Part shown: positions 51,520-60,411 of the stretch, piece after piece
How the letters are laid out: each line of letters opens with the position of its first letter
Numbering within the stretch: position 1 is the stretch's first letter
Source of the DNA: Phycisphaerae bacterium
GTDB lineage: Bacteria; Planctomycetota; Phycisphaerae; UBA1845; Fen-1342
DNA: 64,000 nt
Assembly (NCBI GenBank): GCA_028279405.1
Contig: JANQNU010000035.1
Span: forward strand, 62,001 to 126,000
Direction: 5' to 3'
Program-made: the position numbers and the translations under genes
The notes under the pieces: model-generated
Database searches by the model: none
Told to the model about the DNA's origin: nothing
What the model saw: only the letters and a program-made list of their open reading frames with translations

Positions 51520-51726
51520 TTACCCGACCGGATCGAGGTTCTGTTCCAACTGCTGTCCAAGCTGATAACTCATGACAGCGGCGTCGAACCAGTCGAACTC
51601 GCTGTCGGGATCGCTCGCAAGCCGAACAAAATCGGCTAGCAACTCCGGTTCGCGTCCCGCGACATACCGAAACAGGAACCGGTGCTGTCCCTTGACCAGA
51701 TTGAGCGTCCGGTGCTCTGCATTCAT
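51520..51726 (-). CDS. Small conserved-looking protein between a lipoprotein gene and xer
   Basis: A 68-residue acidic protein (MNAEHRTLNLVKGQHRFLFRYVAG then FVRLASDPDSEFDWFDAAVM). Its ATG overlaps the stop of the lipoprotein gene (ATGA), so it is co-translated. No signal peptide, membrane helix or known domain is visible. The operon position suggests a cytoplasmic partner for one of its neighbours. Confidence 0.7.
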   Translation of the reverse strand: MNAEHRTLNLVKGQHRFLFRYVAGREPELLADFVRLASDPDSEFDWFDAAVMSYQLGQQLEQNLDPVG

Positions 51727-52457
51727 GAACGCTGGTCTCCCATCGCTGCGCCCTGCGAATCCTGCACTTGTAGGATCGACCGAATAAGCGACCAGGCACA
51801 ATAACGGACGTACAGTTCCTGCGACTTTGTGAACTTTTTGTACCCGTAGGGGCTTTCGTGGCCCGGATGCTGCTTGGCGTAGAGCTGGATTTCCTGCAGA
51901 ACGTCTTTGTCGGACGCGCGAAAAACGCGCTGAATCTGCACCTGGGGCCGGCTGGCGTCGGTCGCGAGCGTTGCTTGCGGCTCGCCCGCGGCACGGGAAG
52001 CGGCGACCGGATCGAGCCCGCGGCGTTCCGCGAGACTGTTGCGGCCGTACCATTGCATGACCATTCCGACGACAGGCGGGTCGTACGGGTTGTATTCCGT
52101 GATGGCGGTGACGACCGTCGCATCTGCGCCAAACTCCTGGGCGAGCTCCAACGCTGCCGCCGGGGACTCGACCCACAACGTTCCTTTCCGCGCAAGCGCG
52201 GCCAGGACAAGATTGACCGGAATCGTCGTGACATTTTCAAACGAGAGGAATTCCGAGGCGATCGCGTCGGTGATTCGGAGCGGGTCCAGATCTTCCGTCC
52301 CGCTCAGATTCAAGGCCGGCGCGACGACGATCACCACCGGTTCCGTTGGTCGCTGGACTTCCTGTTTTTTCGGTCGGTTCGCGCATCCGCTCTGGAACAA
52401 CAAGCTGCCGAAAGCGGTAACGCATGCGGCCGCAACCCATCCGGACGAACGCCCCAC
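51723..52457 (-). CDS. Lipoprotein of unknown function, GTG start
   Basis: A 244-residue protein. GTG 52457 starts a signal (GRSSGWVAAACVTAFGSLLFQSGC) whose lipobox is FQSGC, so the mature protein is a lipoprotein. The mature part begins with a basic/polar stretch, then has a domain with VVAPALNLSGTEDLDPLRITDAIASEFLSFENVTTIPVNLVLAAL resembling the CsgG/TolB-N-like assemblies found in outer-membrane lipoproteins, which fits an exported product; the similarity is by eye. The longer ATG (52559) would place 34 extra residues before the signal and is less likely. Confidence 0.75.
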   Translation of the reverse strand: MGRSSGWVAAACVTAFGSLLFQSGCANRPKKQEVQRPTEPVVIVVAPALNLSGTEDLDPLRITDAIASEFLSFENVTTIPVNLVLAALARKGTLWVESPAAALELAQEFGADATVVTAITEYNPYDPPVVGMVMQWYGRNSLAERRGLDPVAASRAAGEPQATLATDASRPQVQIQRVFRASDKDVLQEIQLYAKQHPGHESPYGYKKFTKSQELYVRYCAWSLIRSILQVQDSQGAAMGDQRS

Positions 52458-52598
52458 CCAGGTTCGATAACATCCTGATCTCTCCGTCGCCCGGCAACGA
52501 ATTCTAGGACCATTCCTCGCATATGGCAAAGCGGGGCTGGGTGGTCGTCGGGAATTCATCAGATTTGTTCCGCTTTCGGATCTGCTGTAAGTATCTAT

Positions 52599-53735
52599 TT
52601 ATTCCGTATTTGCGGCACTGCTGGCCGTATCGCCGATCCCCATGTCGCCCGCGACGGGTACGCCGGGGGAAAGAGACCAGATGTTCTCGAGCGTTCCTTG
52701 CTTGCCGACGAAGTACACGCGACCGTCAGCGCCCCAGGTTGGGTTGAATGCCGCGGCGCCGCCGTTGGTGAGTTTCCAGCGCGTTCCGGACTCGTACTCC
52801 ACCACCCACAGATCGGCGATCAGGCCCGCCGAGCTTCCGGGGTGGACCACAGTCGATCGGTTGTTGACCGCGGAGTAGACCAGGAAGGTTCCGTCGGGGG
52901 ACCACGCCGGCGAAATGCAAGCGGCAGCTTCGCTGTAGGCGATCTCGGTTGGATGACGCGCCTCGCCTTCGATCAGATCGATGGTCCAGATACTGAACCA
53001 CCGACTGCCGCGCTGCCGAGCGCGTTGGAACGCGATTCGGCTGCCGTCCGGCGACCAAGCCGGGAACATGCCGTGGGCAAGGAACTTTCGAATACCGGGC
53101 TGTTCGACATCGAGGGTCCAGATTTCCCAGCGGCGTTCACGTTTGCTCCACATCGTGTATGCCACCTGGCGCCCGTCGGGTGACCAGCTGGGCGCCAGTT
53201 CATCCGACACCGACTGCGTCAATTGCGTGAGGTCGGTCCCGTTTCGGCGGACCATCCAGATGTCCCAGTTGCCGCCGCGGTTGGACGCGAAGACGACTCG
53301 GCCTCCGTCCGGGCTGAATTTCGGCTGAATGTCGGCGGCTGGATCGTGCGTGAGTTGGGTCATGGCGCTGCCGCGCGGGCTCTTGATATAGACGTCTGGG
53401 TTAGGAGCGTGCCGGGTCGAGGCGAACGCGAGCCAGCGCCCGCTGGGGTCCATGTGTGGGTCGTAGTCCTCCCCTTCGCTGGTGAAGGAGTGCTGGTCCT
53501 GGTTGACGACGAGCTGGTTGTCGAAGGGCACCTGGCGGGCGGGTAGATCGCCGAACAGTCGCAGCCCTTCCGGAAGTTCACCCGCGGGATTGATTGGATC
53601 GTCCGGCACCGGCGCTGGCGTCGGCGGGGCTTGCGAGACGATTACCGGCCGCTGCTGCATCGGGAGCACGCCGCACCCGCACAGCGGTGCCATTAGCGCA
53701 CCGACGGTCATCCAAGAGATGCAAATGCTGCGCAT
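52599..53735 (-). CDS. TolB-like WD40-type (PD40) beta-propeller lipoprotein
   Basis: A 378-residue protein with a lipobox (LMAPLCGC) at about residues 14-21, so it is anchored, unlike soluble TolB. GAGGT is 7 bases before the ATG. After a ~60-residue linker come five or six PD40 repeats with FSPDGGRVVFASNRGG, WSPDGRQVAYT, WSPDGSRIAF, WSPDGTFLVYS and WGADGRVYFVG. No N-terminal TolB D1 domain is visible. Such propellers serve as protein-protein platforms in the periplasm. It could share a transcript with the lipoprotein-xer unit downstream (141-base gap). Confidence 0.87.
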   Translation of the reverse strand: MRSICISWMTVGALMAPLCGCGVLPMQQRPVIVSQAPPTPAPVPDDPINPAGELPEGLRLFGDLPARQVPFDNQLVVNQDQHSFTSEGEDYDPHMDPSGRWLAFASTRHAPNPDVYIKSPRGSAMTQLTHDPAADIQPKFSPDGGRVVFASNRGGNWDIWMVRRNGTDLTQLTQSVSDELAPSWSPDGRQVAYTMWSKRERRWEIWTLDVEQPGIRKFLAHGMFPAWSPDGSRIAFQRARQRGSRWFSIWTIDLIEGEARHPTEIAYSEAAACISPAWSPDGTFLVYSAVNNRSTVVHPGSSAGLIADLWVVEYESGTRWKLTNGGAAAFNPTWGADGRVYFVGKQGTLENIWSLSPGVPVAGDMGIGDTASSAANTE

Positions 53736-53988
53736 GATCCGACCTCACATGCCAGTACTGACGCCGCGAGCCCTTCAATGGGCGCTGCAGCGATGTGCGC
53801 CCACTCCCAGGGTGGCGCTTCAGGTGATATGGGTCGTATCGGATGATTATGAGTCCGGATTCTGTTGGCGTTGCACCGTGCGACGGTATCGCGATACAAT
53901 ATCAGTACCAAACGTGGCGTGTGGGGGGTATGCCAATCCCGCAATTTACGCGCGGTCGGGCGAGGCCGACTAGCGGACGGAGGGTACG

Positions 53989-54582
53989 GTGAGTCGTATT
54001 TCAGGTTTTGTCTGGGGCGCGGTGTTGATTGGGGCCGCGTCGCCGCTCTATGCCGCGACCGTAATCGATTTCGATGATGGGCAGGATCAGACATCCGTTG
54101 GCGATCATTACGCGCCTGTCGGTGTTCGTTTCGAAAATGCCCAGTGGGATGACTTTGTTTCGCCCGGTGAGGACCTGGTCGGTGCCGGCGGGTTGAAGCT
54201 GATCGGCGATTTCAACTCCTTTCGACCGTCGGTCTCTTCTCCAATCGTCGCGATTTTCGCTGAACCGGTAAGTATGGTCGAAGTGCGCGGGCTGAACGTC
54301 GGTGTCGGCGGCGCGCGGATCGACGCGTTCGACGCCCCCATTGGCGGAAACGCGATCGCTGCCGACGAGGCCTTCGGCGTCGGGCTCGGGCCGGCCAACC
54401 ACCCGTTGCTTCAGGTCGAGTCCGCCGAGGGCATCTGGCGGGTCCATTTCTACCAGCCTGACTACACGATCGAGCCCAACGATGGAATCCTGTTCGACAA
54501 CCTGACGTTTGTCAGCGTGCCGGAGCCGGCGGCGGGCGTGCTCGTCGTCGTGGGCGCAATGTTTGCGTTGCGTCGTCGCTAG
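53989..54582 (+). CDS. PEP-CTERM-sorted exported protein, GTG start
   Basis: A 197-residue protein. The signal peptide SRISGFVWGAVLIGAASPLYA starts at GTG 53989 with GGAGGG about 6 bases before it. The mature domain (VIDFDDGQDQTSVGDHYAPVGVRFENAQW) is a beta-rich NPCBM/DUF-type sheet often found in PEP-CTERM proteins. The C-terminus VPEPAAGVLVVVGAMFALRRR is a classic PEP-CTERM signal: VPEP, hydrophobic helix, basic end. It should be processed by an exosortase, not encoded here, and exported to the surface or matrix. Confidence 0.92.
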   Translation: MSRISGFVWGAVLIGAASPLYAATVIDFDDGQDQTSVGDHYAPVGVRFENAQWDDFVSPGEDLVGAGGLKLIGDFNSFRPSVSSPIVAIFAEPVSMVEVRGLNVGVGGARIDAFDAPIGGNAIAADEAFGVGLGPANHPLLQVESAEGIWRVHFYQPDYTIEPNDGILFDNLTFVSVPEPAAGVLVVVGAMFALRRR

Positions 54583-54766
54583 CGACCATCCCCTGCGGGG
54601 CCACGCTTGACGAGCCGAGCGAAGCGGACCGCGCTTCCTTCGAAGAGCGGCGCCTCGCGGACCGAAACCACTCATACCACGCACTCGCCGCCTCACTGGG
54701 CTACAATACGCGCTGACCGGAAACGAACAGCAACCATTACCGCTGCTAGAACGGAACCCTCTACCC

Positions 54767-56335
54767 ATGAACGAACTCCTTACGCGACTCGGAATTGACC
54801 AAGCGAATCCCAATCCCGGCGGCTTCGCTGGCGACTGGCATGCCTCCGGAGACACGGTCGAGATCGAGACTCCCATCAACGGCGAGCGAATTGCGACGGT
54901 CCGACATATCACCGGTGAGGAGTACGAACGGATCGTGACCCGGGCCCAGGAGGCCTTTCTCAGTTGGCGACGCGTCCCGGCGCCGAAGCGCGGCGAAGTC
55001 GTACGCCAACTCGGCAACGCGTTGCGCGAGGTGAAGCACGAATTGGGCATGCTGGTCACGCTCGAGATGGGCAAGATCGTCGCGGAGGGTGAAGGCGAAG
55101 TGCAGGAAATGATCGACATCTGCGACTTCGCAACCGGGCTTTCGCGCCAGCTCTACGGGCTGACGATGCATTCCGAGCGCCCACAACATCGGATGTACGA
55201 GCAATGGCATCCGCTTGGCGTCGTGGGAGTGATCAGCGCCTTCAACTTCCCGGTAGCGGTGTGGGCCTGGAACGCGGCGCTGTCGGCCGTCTGCGGGAAC
55301 AGCACGCTTTGGAAGCCATCGCATCAGACGCCGTTGACTGCGATCGCGTGCACGAAGATCGCGGAACGTGTCTGCCGCGCGAATGACGTCGACCCGGCTG
55401 TTTTTGCGCTCGCGTTCGGTGATGTCCCGAGCGTGGGTGAGCGACTGTTGGCGGACTCACGCGTCCCGCTCGTGTCCGCGACCGGTTCGTGCCGCATGGG
55501 CAAGCGCGTAGCGGAAGTCGTCGGCAAGCGGTTCGGCAAGACGATTCTCGAACTCGGCGGCAACAACGCGATCATCGTCACCAGCCATGCCGACCTCGAG
55601 ATGGCGACCCGCGCGATCGTCTTCGGCGCTGTCGGCACGGCCGGACAGCGCTGCACCAGTACGCGGCGCGTGATCGTGCACCGGAGCCTGGAAGCAAAGC
55701 TGACCGAGAACCTGCTGCGGGCGTACGAGACGGTCCGGATCGGCGATCCACGCAAGCCCGATACGCTCATGGGCCCGCTCGTCAATCTGCAAGCCGTGCA
55801 AACCATGCAGGAGGCGATCGAACGGTTGAAGCAGGAGGGCGGGCGCGTGCTTGCCGGCGGTGGCGTCCTCGACGGACCCGACACACCCGGCGGACATTAC
55901 GTCAAGCCCTGTATCGCGCTCGCTGAGAACGACTACGAGATCGTCCAGGATGAGACGTTCGCACCGATTCTCTATCTGATTCCCTATGGCGGCGCGTCCG
56001 CGCCGAACAACAACGAGGCGCTGACGCGCGAACTCGCGGAGGCGCTGGCTTTGCACAACGGTGTGCCCCAGGGGCTCTCCAGCGCGATCTTCACGCAAAA
56101 CGTGATTGAGGCGGAGACGTTCCTGTCGCACGTCGGTAGTGATTGCGGAATCGCGAACGTGAATATCGGGACGAGCGGGGCCGAGATCGGCGGCGCCTTC
56201 GGCGGCGAGAAGGAGACCGGCGGCGGTCGCGAATCCGGGTCCGACGCCTGGCGCGCGTACATGCGCCGGCAGACCAACACGATCAACTGGGGCACCGAAC
56301 TGCCGCTCGCGCAAGGCATCAAGTTCGGGGAGTAG
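54767..56335 (+). CDS. Aldehyde dehydrogenase of the ALDH7 (alpha-aminoadipate semialdehyde dehydrogenase) family
   Basis: A 522-residue protein of the family that includes antiquitin and bacterial AmaB/Pcd. Markers: ISAFNFPVAVWAWNAALS, the NAD-binding Lys/Glu elements (GNSTLWKPSHQTPLT), catalytic Glu in LELGGNNAI (about residue 263), nucleophile Cys in GTAGQRCTSTRR (about 297), and the ALDH7-specific GGAFGGEKETGGGRESGSDAWRAYM. It should oxidise alpha-aminoadipic semialdehyde or a related aldehyde to the acid with NAD(P)+, i.e. in lysine catabolism, or act in aldehyde protection. No lysine-pathway gene is adjacent. Confidence 0.95.
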   Translation: MNELLTRLGIDQANPNPGGFAGDWHASGDTVEIETPINGERIATVRHITGEEYERIVTRAQEAFLSWRRVPAPKRGEVVRQLGNALREVKHELGMLVTLEMGKIVAEGEGEVQEMIDICDFATGLSRQLYGLTMHSERPQHRMYEQWHPLGVVGVISAFNFPVAVWAWNAALSAVCGNSTLWKPSHQTPLTAIACTKIAERVCRANDVDPAVFALAFGDVPSVGERLLADSRVPLVSATGSCRMGKRVAEVVGKRFGKTILELGGNNAIIVTSHADLEMATRAIVFGAVGTAGQRCTSTRRVIVHRSLEAKLTENLLRAYETVRIGDPRKPDTLMGPLVNLQAVQTMQEAIERLKQEGGRVLAGGGVLDGPDTPGGHYVKPCIALAENDYEIVQDETFAPILYLIPYGGASAPNNNEALTRELAEALALHNGVPQGLSSAIFTQNVIEAETFLSHVGSDCGIANVNIGTSGAEIGGAFGGEKETGGGRESGSDAWRAYMRRQTNTINWGTELPLAQGIKFGE

Positions 56336-56381
56336 TTGTCGTGGACGCGCACGAGATCGGGTGTTCGCGGGAGGATCTTGC

Positions 56382-57275
56382 GTGATTCGAGCATTCTGTT
56401 GGTGCGGCGTTCTTCCCGGAATGTGCGCGGGGGCCCCGGCGCTCGATGCGCCCGCCGAAGTCGTGCTCATTTTTCCAAAGTGGAAGGTCGGGCAGGAAGT
56501 CACGTACCGTTTCGAGAAGGCGAGATCGGCTAAAAAGGATGCGCCGTCCGCGATTACGCCGGTCACGATCCGAGTGAAAGAAAAGACAGATGAGGACTTT
56601 CTGTTGGTCGTTCGGAACGGCAAGCCCGAATTCAAGGGAATGAAGAATCCCGGCTTCGACCTTTCGACGTTGCCGCCCATGCGCATCCGTGTGGATTACG
56701 AAGGCACGATTACGCAGGTCGTCAATTGGAGGGAACTGCGGGACGCCGCCACGAAAATGATCGAGGATCTTGCCCGCCCGGCGGCAGCGCAAAAGGAGGT
56801 CGTGGGGGCCTTGAAGATGTTGCGGGAACGGCTCGCAACGGAGCCACAGACTCGCGCCATGCTTTCGCGAGATATCAGTCAGCTGTTGTTTGTTTTTGGT
56901 TTCGAACTGGAAGTCGGCCAACCCGTTACATGGGACGACCAATTGGCCAATCCGCTAGGAGGAGCGCCGCTGAAAGCGAAGTGCGGCGTGTTGATTGCCG
57001 AGCCGCCGAGCGACGGGAGGGTGACGCTAACCTATCGGATGAAGACCGAGCCGATGGAGGCTGGCGAATTTCTGGGCGATGAGCTGACGAAGAACGCCGA
57101 AAAACACGCAGACTCCAAGCAGGAGCTCGTGAAGTCGTTGACCATCAAGGATCGGACCGACTACGAATTCGATCTGGAGTCTACATGGCCCTCAAGGCTC
57201 ACTTACCTTCGCAAGATTAGCGTCGGGACTCAGACGCGCGTCGATCGTGTAACCTGGACGCGCGTGGAGAAGTAG
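56382..57275 (+). CDS. Exported protein of unknown function
   Basis: A 297-residue protein. GTG 56382 has GGAGG 7 bases upstream (ATCTTGC spacer) and starts a signal-like N-terminus (VIRAFCWCGVLPGMCAGAPA); GTG 56361 would sit before the ribosome site. The mature part is predicted alpha/beta, with charged segments and VGQEVTYRFEKARSAKKDAP; planctomycete secreted proteins of this shape are common but I can assign no family. It follows the ALDH7 gene by 46 bases on the same strand. Confidence 0.7.
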   Translation: MIRAFCWCGVLPGMCAGAPALDAPAEVVLIFPKWKVGQEVTYRFEKARSAKKDAPSAITPVTIRVKEKTDEDFLLVVRNGKPEFKGMKNPGFDLSTLPPMRIRVDYEGTITQVVNWRELRDAATKMIEDLARPAAAQKEVVGALKMLRERLATEPQTRAMLSRDISQLLFVFGFELEVGQPVTWDDQLANPLGGAPLKAKCGVLIAEPPSDGRVTLTYRMKTEPMEAGEFLGDELTKNAEKHADSKQELVKSLTIKDRTDYEFDLESTWPSRLTYLRKISVGTQTRVDRVTWTRVEK

Positions 57276-57381
57276 CGCGCGGGCAATAGAGGCGAGCAAC
57301 CGATACCAGCCAGGGCGACCCAACCGAATGCTATGATCAAACGAATGCAGGGGGGCGGTAATGGAAGCAAGGAGTAGAGCC

Positions 57382-58389
57382 ATGCGCGCATACACGTTCG
57401 ATCAGTTCGACCTGGACCGTCTGAAGATGACCGAGCAGCCGACGCCGACACCTGGACCCGGCGAGGTGCTGGTTGATCTTCGGGCGCTGAGCCTGAATTA
57501 CCGCGATCTGCTCGTCATTCGCGGTTTGTACAACCGCAAGCTCGCTTTGCCGGCGACGCCAGTTAGTGATGGTGCCGGGGTGGTTGCCGCGATCGGCGAC
57601 GGTGTGACGCGCGTCAAGGCTGGCGATCCGGTCGTTGGCCACTTCGTTGCCGACTGGCTCGACGGGCCGTTTCGTGGCGAGTACTCCGCGAGTTCGTTGG
57701 GGACGCCCGGCGCCGGCTTGGCGGCCGAGCAGGCTGTCGTTCCGGAACACGCGCTCGTAGCGCCGCCGGCGGGCTATGACTTTGCGCAGGCCAGCACGCT
57801 GCCGATCGCGGCGCTGACCGCGTGGAGTGCGCTGGTGACCGAGGGTCGGCTCCAGGCGGGCCAGACGATCTTGACGCTCGGTACGGGTGGCGTTTCGATC
57901 TGGGCCGTCCAGCTCGCGAAGGCGCTGGGCGCGACCGCGATCATCACCAGCAGCAGTGACGAGAAGCTCGAACGGGCGCGGGCGCTCGGCGCCGACCACG
58001 GGATCAACTATACAACCAACGCCGACTGGGAGCGGGAGGTGCTTGCGCTTACGGACGGCCGCGGTGTGGACGTCGTCGTCGAGACCGGTGGGGCCGGGAC
58101 GCTCAACCAATCGATGAAGGCGACGTCTCCGGGGGGAACGCTCGCAATCCTCGGCGCGCTGACCGGACTTTCAGCGGAAGTTTCCACCGGCACGATTCTG
58201 ATGAAGCGATTGACGTTGGCGGGGATCTACGTGGATTGTCGTCGCGCGTTCGAGGAGATGAACGCGTTTCTGAGTGCGAAGTCGATCGAGCCGGTGATCG
58301 ATCAACGTTTCGTCTTTGACCGACTGCCCGACGCGCTACGAACGATGGAGGCGGGGGGCCATTTCGGCAAGATCGTCGTCGAAGTCTGA
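57382..58389 (+). CDS. Medium-chain dehydrogenase/reductase, quinone-oxidoreductase-like (zinc-free)
   Basis: A 335-residue MDR protein. ATG 57382 with AAGGAG 8 bases upstream is preferred over 57361. The GroES-like N-terminal domain (PGPGEVLVDLRALSLNYRDLLVIRG) lacks the catalytic zinc cysteine/histidine set. The Rossmann domain has LGTGGVSIWAVQLAKALG and a C-terminal FDRLPDALRTMEAGGHFGKIVV. Such enzymes reduce quinones, enones or polyketide intermediates with NADPH. The natural substrate is unknown and it is not obviously linked to its neighbours. Confidence 0.92.
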   Translation: MRAYTFDQFDLDRLKMTEQPTPTPGPGEVLVDLRALSLNYRDLLVIRGLYNRKLALPATPVSDGAGVVAAIGDGVTRVKAGDPVVGHFVADWLDGPFRGEYSASSLGTPGAGLAAEQAVVPEHALVAPPAGYDFAQASTLPIAALTAWSALVTEGRLQAGQTILTLGTGGVSIWAVQLAKALGATAIITSSSDEKLERARALGADHGINYTTNADWEREVLALTDGRGVDVVVETGGAGTLNQSMKATSPGGTLAILGALTGLSAEVSTGTILMKRLTLAGIYVDCRRAFEEMNAFLSAKSIEPVIDQRFVFDRLPDALRTMEAGGHFGKIVVEV

Positions 58390-58525
58390 CAGTCCAAACA
58401 GCCGACCCGCCGAATCGGGCAACTTCGTGGTGATCGCCGCTCCTGCGAGAAGCCCGTCACCGGGCGTGCAAAGCTGAAGAAGGCGTTTCTGTATCGGTTT
58501 ACCTGTTTGGATGATTGATCAGCCG

Positions 58526-59698
58526 CTACGCGCCAGCGAGTCGCACCAGTGCATCGCAGGCGGCATCGACGTCCTCACGCTTCGTGAACGCCCCAAACGA
58601 GAAACGCGTCGCGCCGCCGTGTTCGATCGTCGCTATCGTCTGGTGGGCGAGGGGGGCGCAATGCAGCCCACTGCGCGTCAGGATGCCGAAGTCGCTCTCG
58701 AGAATTGCCGACAAACTCTCCGGCTCGAACGTTTCGGTACGCACGCAGAACACGCCGACCCGTCGATCTGCGGTGCGCGGCCCGTACCATTGAAGGTTCG
58801 GAACTGCGGCAAGACGGTCGATCATTCGTCGGCACAATGCGAGCTCGTGGTTCCGGACATGCTCGATCGATTGTTCCGCTAGCCACGTGACCGCTTTCAG
58901 CAAGCCCGCGATGCCCGGCAGGTTGTGCGTGCCGGACTCAAAACGCTCCGGGGAGTCCAGTGGCTGAGTGACTTGTTCGCTGTGGCTGCCGGTGCCACCC
59001 TCGCGGAGCGAATCGAGCCGCTCGGCCAGATCGGCCCGAATTAGCAATACGCCGGTGCCTTGCGGGCCCATCAGGCCCTTGTGCCCTGGAGTTGCCAGCA
59101 GGTCCACCCCCCAGTCGGCAAACGCGATCGGTACGTGTCCCGCGGATTGGGCCGCATCGACGAGTAGCAGAGCGCCGGCCTCCCGGCAGATCGCAGCCAC
59201 CTCAGCAATCGGCTGGAGCGCGCCCGTGACATTGCTCGCGTGATTGACGACCACCAGCTCGGTGTTGTCGCGCATTCCCGCACGCACGGCATCGGGGTCG
59301 AGCAGCGTGGAGCGCGGGTCGACCGGAACCGTCGACCATGCCACGTCGCGATCATCCTCCATCTTCTTGAGCGGGCGCGCGACCGAGTTATGCTCGAGTA
59401 CGGTGGTCAGGACATGTGCGCCAGGGCTGACGAGGCCCTTGATCGCAATGTTCAGCGCGTCGGTGCCATTCAGCGTGAAGACCACGGAATCGTCGGACGC
59501 CGCACAGAAGAGCTGGCGGATGCCATCGCGGCAGTCCGTGAGGATTCGCTCTGCGGCCAAGGCCTCGCGATAGGCACCGCGGCCGGCACTCGCGCCCTGG
59601 CGGGCGATGAAGTCCGCAACCGCGTCGGCCACGCCGGGGGGTTTCGGGAAGCTCGTCGCCGCGTTGTCGAGGTAACGACGAGGCTGTTCGGTACTCAT
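58526..59698 (-). CDS. Class V aminotransferase / cysteine desulfurase-like PLP enzyme
   Basis: A 390-residue PLP enzyme of the NifS/Csd type: YLDNAATSFPKP, LNGTDALNIAIKGL, VVNHASNVTGALQPI, VDAAQSAGHVPI, PLP-binding lysine in ATPGHKGLMGPQGTG, and a C-terminal RSGLHCAPLAH carrying a cysteine where desulfurases place their persulphide Cys. It would take sulfur from cysteine for Fe-S or other thio groups. No suf or isc neighbours are present, so a standalone desulfurase or selenocysteine lyase role is possible. Confidence 0.92.
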   Translation of the reverse strand: MSTEQPRRYLDNAATSFPKPPGVADAVADFIARQGASAGRGAYREALAAERILTDCRDGIRQLFCAASDDSVVFTLNGTDALNIAIKGLVSPGAHVLTTVLEHNSVARPLKKMEDDRDVAWSTVPVDPRSTLLDPDAVRAGMRDNTELVVVNHASNVTGALQPIAEVAAICREAGALLLVDAAQSAGHVPIAFADWGVDLLATPGHKGLMGPQGTGVLLIRADLAERLDSLREGGTGSHSEQVTQPLDSPERFESGTHNLPGIAGLLKAVTWLAEQSIEHVRNHELALCRRMIDRLAAVPNLQWYGPRTADRRVGVFCVRTETFEPESLSAILESDFGILTRSGLHCAPLAHQTIATIEHGGATRFSFGAFTKREDVDAACDALVRLAGA

Positions 59699-59713
59699 GG
59701 ACGCTGCGCTCCG

Positions 59714-60361
59714 TCAACGACGCGATACCCGTTCCGCCCGCTCTTGTTCACGGGCTTCCATTCGAATCAACTGCCCCAAGTGTAATCGTAACGCCACTTG
59801 CGGCGGATACTGCGTCATCTCGTAGAAACCCGGTGTCAGGTCGCCGGCGACGACGTAGATCGGGCGCTCGTTGAGACTGACGCGATAAACAGCAAGCCAT
59901 TGATCCTGGCAACGGAACAGCACTACCACGCTCTCATCCGCGATCCGCGCCTGCGGGTTGGTGTCCTGTAGCAGCTGGCGGAACGCCTCGCGCGCCTCCG
60001 CTGGCTCCTGCTCGAGCGGCCGTTTCTCGAGGCCGACCTCCATCATGAACCGAGTACCGATATGTAGGCTATAGATATCGCTAGCGGACAGGCCGTAGGC
60101 CGGATGGTAGTTCGGTTGCGTCTCACCGACGACGACGTAATGCAGCGGGTCGTAGCGATTGCACTCCTGGTTAGCGTCGCTCGCGGGCGCGGTCGCAACG
60201 GGGAGCGAGAACTGAAACACGGCCACCGGGCCCTCGCCTTCCAGTGGGGATTCCGCGAACCGCTCGGCGAACTCCAGCACGTCCGGCGTGCGCGACTGAA
60301 GCTGCCCGAGCAGGTACTCCCTTGCCTGTCGTTCGAGCTGTTGAAGATCGCCTGCGTCCAT
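59714..60361 (-). CDS. Conserved-looking protein of unknown function
   Basis: A 215-residue cytoplasmic-looking protein with no signal peptide, no membrane helix and no nameable domain. It has a middle segment that reads as beta strands (YVVVGETQPNYHPAYGLSASDIYSLHIGTRFMMEV, VVVLFRCQDQWLAVYRV) and a basic C-terminus. Its stop lies 15 bases from the aminotransferase start and it follows the HEAT lipoprotein by about 50 bases, so it belongs to the minus-strand run from moeA. Confidence 0.7.
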   Translation of the reverse strand: MDAGDLQQLERQAREYLLGQLQSRTPDVLEFAERFAESPLEGEGPVAVFQFSLPVATAPASDANQECNRYDPLHYVVVGETQPNYHPAYGLSASDIYSLHIGTRFMMEVGLEKRPLEQEPAEAREAFRQLLQDTNPQARIADESVVVLFRCQDQWLAVYRVSLNERPIYVVAGDLTPGFYEMTQYPPQVALRLHLGQLIRMEAREQERAERVSRR

Positions 60362-60411
60362 CGATTCCGTCCGTCAGAAATTCCCGATTGCACCGGAAAG
60401 ATGATAGTCGA

